Shown piece after piece: positions 62,801 through 64,000 of a stretch of 64,000 nucleotides of DNA. Each line of letters opens with the position of its first letter. The stretch's first letter is position 1. A program made the translations under genes and the position numbers. The notes beneath the pieces are model-generated. The model saw only the letters and a program-made list of their open reading frames with translations, was not told the origin of the DNA and made no database searches. This DNA is from Archegozetes longisetosus (lineage: Eukaryota > Arthropoda > Arachnida > Sarcoptiformes > Trhypochthoniidae), in NCBI GenBank assembly GCA_018873245.2, contig JAEMBT020000004.1, positions 6,613,073 to 6,677,072 on the forward strand, read 5' to 3'.

Positions 62801-64000
62801 AATAAGATTTAGTAAAAGGTTAGGACAGAAATTCAATTGAGAAAGTGTTTTGTGGCTTTCTAACAATCAATTTAAACTAATGTTATATGATGTTGAAAAA
62901 AGAGATTGATTTTGAGGCACCGAGTAAAGCATTAAAGCATCATATGAAAAAAGTTATAATTAATTTAAAACTTTAGTAATCCAATCGATACTTCTACTGA
63001 TATGCTCGAAAGAAAGTGCTCAAAAAGAAGAGATAAGCTTTTATCTCGAGTCATTTAGTCGCTCACATAAATGTTGATATTATTTGAAGAGCCGATTCGA
63101 GCCAATCGGATATTTATTGAAATAGATGCTAAGAAAATATAAATTTTAGGCAATGTATTAAAAAGATGGAAATAGATTTAGTCAGAAAGCTTTGGCCATT
63201 GATTTTTCTCTGACGAAAGTCTCTCTAATCGATATATTCGAAAGAAATGTCATCTATTACTTAAGGTATACTTTTGTTTGTGGCTCTTACTTAATCATTA
63301 TAAAAAATCATTTAGAATTTGTCTTAAATTACAATCAATCAGCAACTAAGGCAACAATTAGAATGGATAACAACTCATTAAAAAGAGATTATAAGAAGAG
63401 ATAAGTTTAATTAGTGATAAGATGAGACAAGACTAGTTTTTTTGTGAGACCAACACTCGCACTTAGCGCAAACCAAAGGCAAACTTAAGATTAAAAGATT
63501 CTTGAATTATTGATCGATTGCGAGTCTCAAACAAACACTCTACGAACAGATAACATAGATGGTTATTTTAAAAATTCATTACTTTTATCAGCTTCTGCTA
63601 AGTTAACAACTATATTCTACAGTATTAAATTTGCTTTTCTCGTAAAATTAACACTTCAGATAGAATGCAACGGATTAGGAAAAAGATTAAGAAATATTAA
63701 GGGAAACAATACAACTTGAAGAATAGAGAATAAAACTTATGAGCTTACAACTCTCCAAACAATAACGCTCAATCAAGTTACAGCTTTGTCAATTTACTCT
63801 AAGGTACCTTACAATACTGGTTCTGACGAGAAAAGCAGAATAAAACTTTTAACCATCTTACTCGTCACAACAGAAAAGTCATGCATTGTGCCTGACACAC
63901 AAAAGTCAATTTTAATATTGATATTGAGTTTTGAGGCTTTCACCATTCTATCAATTTGCCAGCTCCTCTATTGATGGTGCGGCAAAACATCTTAATATTT
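59893..64000 (+). CDS. KChIP-like neuronal calcium-sensor EF-hand protein (partial, 3' end beyond window)
   Basis: EF-hand protein of the Kv-channel-interacting / recoverin-like family; KChIPs bind the cytoplasmic N-terminus of Kv4 channels and tune A-type currents. Exons 59893-60027, 61654-61723, 62189-62259 and 62324-62536 give 163 residues, ending at a canonical donor. Family signature: 'CTKFTKREIQLMYRTFKQ', DCPTGLLQEDTF, 'FFPYG', NLYAHYVFKTFDQNRNEAI and 'LKWAFRLYDINQDGFITR'. EF1 is the usual non-binding CPxG hand. EF2 (DQNRNEAITFKD) lacks the central Gly and the final Glu, so its calcium binding is doubtful. EF3 (DINQDGFITRKE) is canonical. The EF4 exon (expected KMDxNxDG) is not found up to 64000 and should lie to the right. 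The start ATG at 59893 opens a basic N-terminus. Alternative first exons, common in this family, may exist upstream. Confidence 0.85.

Noticed and set aside
63360..63404. Fourth EF-hand exon of the KChIP-like gene (MDNNSLKRD)
   Set aside because: It lacks the DxNxDG pattern, an acceptor in the right phase and the following helix.

Overview
This is eukaryotic nuclear DNA, AT-rich and intron-rich, and the gene content points to an arthropod. It carries a Nanchung-type TRPV mechanosensory channel, an invertebrate LAT/y+LAT-like transporter, and ordinary animal genes (exportin-7, SUFU, BOD1-like, GTPBP2, ERI1, ABHD4/5, HECTD2, a KChIP-like calcium sensor). Introns range from about 50-70 bp to several kb and nearly all are GT-AG. 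I cannot name the species. A non-insect arthropod such as a chelicerate or mite would fit but is not proven. There are no bacterial operons, CRISPR arrays or intact transposase genes.

Layout. 1-2284 (-): N-terminal half of exportin-7, running off the left edge. 3076-5178 (+): SUFU. 5252-7225 (-): BOD1-like. 8131-8819 (+): a divergent, intron-containing histone H3 variant. 9442-10668 (+): unrecognised Ser/Asn-rich protein. 11987-12057 (-): tRNA-Gly(GCC). 12599-13453 (-): CCDC103/DNAAF19-like dynein-arm factor. 15599-19134 (+): GTPBP2. 23694-24378 and 30268-36724 (+): an amino-acid transporter whose 5' exons exist in two copies but whose 3' exons exist once. 38422-46189 (+): Nanchung-like TRPV. 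46221-47630 (-): ERI1. 47983-49017 (+): ABHD4/5 hydrolase. 49355-58057 (-): HECTD2. 59893 to the right edge (+): KChIP-like EF-hand protein, incomplete.

Exon models were built by hand from splice sites, reading phase and similarity recalled for each family. In SUFU, BOD1-like, GTPBP2, the transporter, Nanchung, ERI1 and HECTD2 (22 exons) the joined exons keep one open frame to a stop. These genes do not form one pathway; the window is a typical gene-dense animal segment. Three pairs are arranged closely. ERI1 and ABHD4/5 start 352 bp apart head to head, Nanchung and ERI1 end 31 bp apart tail to tail, and exportin-7 and SUFU share a 791-bp divergent upstream region.

The less ordinary items are the transporter's duplicated, phase-compatible 5' cassette, the long-tailed H3 variant, and a nearly 1-kb palindromic element with Tc1/mariner-like ends inside a Nanchung intron. 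Others are several small inverted-repeat elements, a GC-AG intron and a 29-nt microexon in HECTD2, and an in-frame 66-bp SUFU intron.
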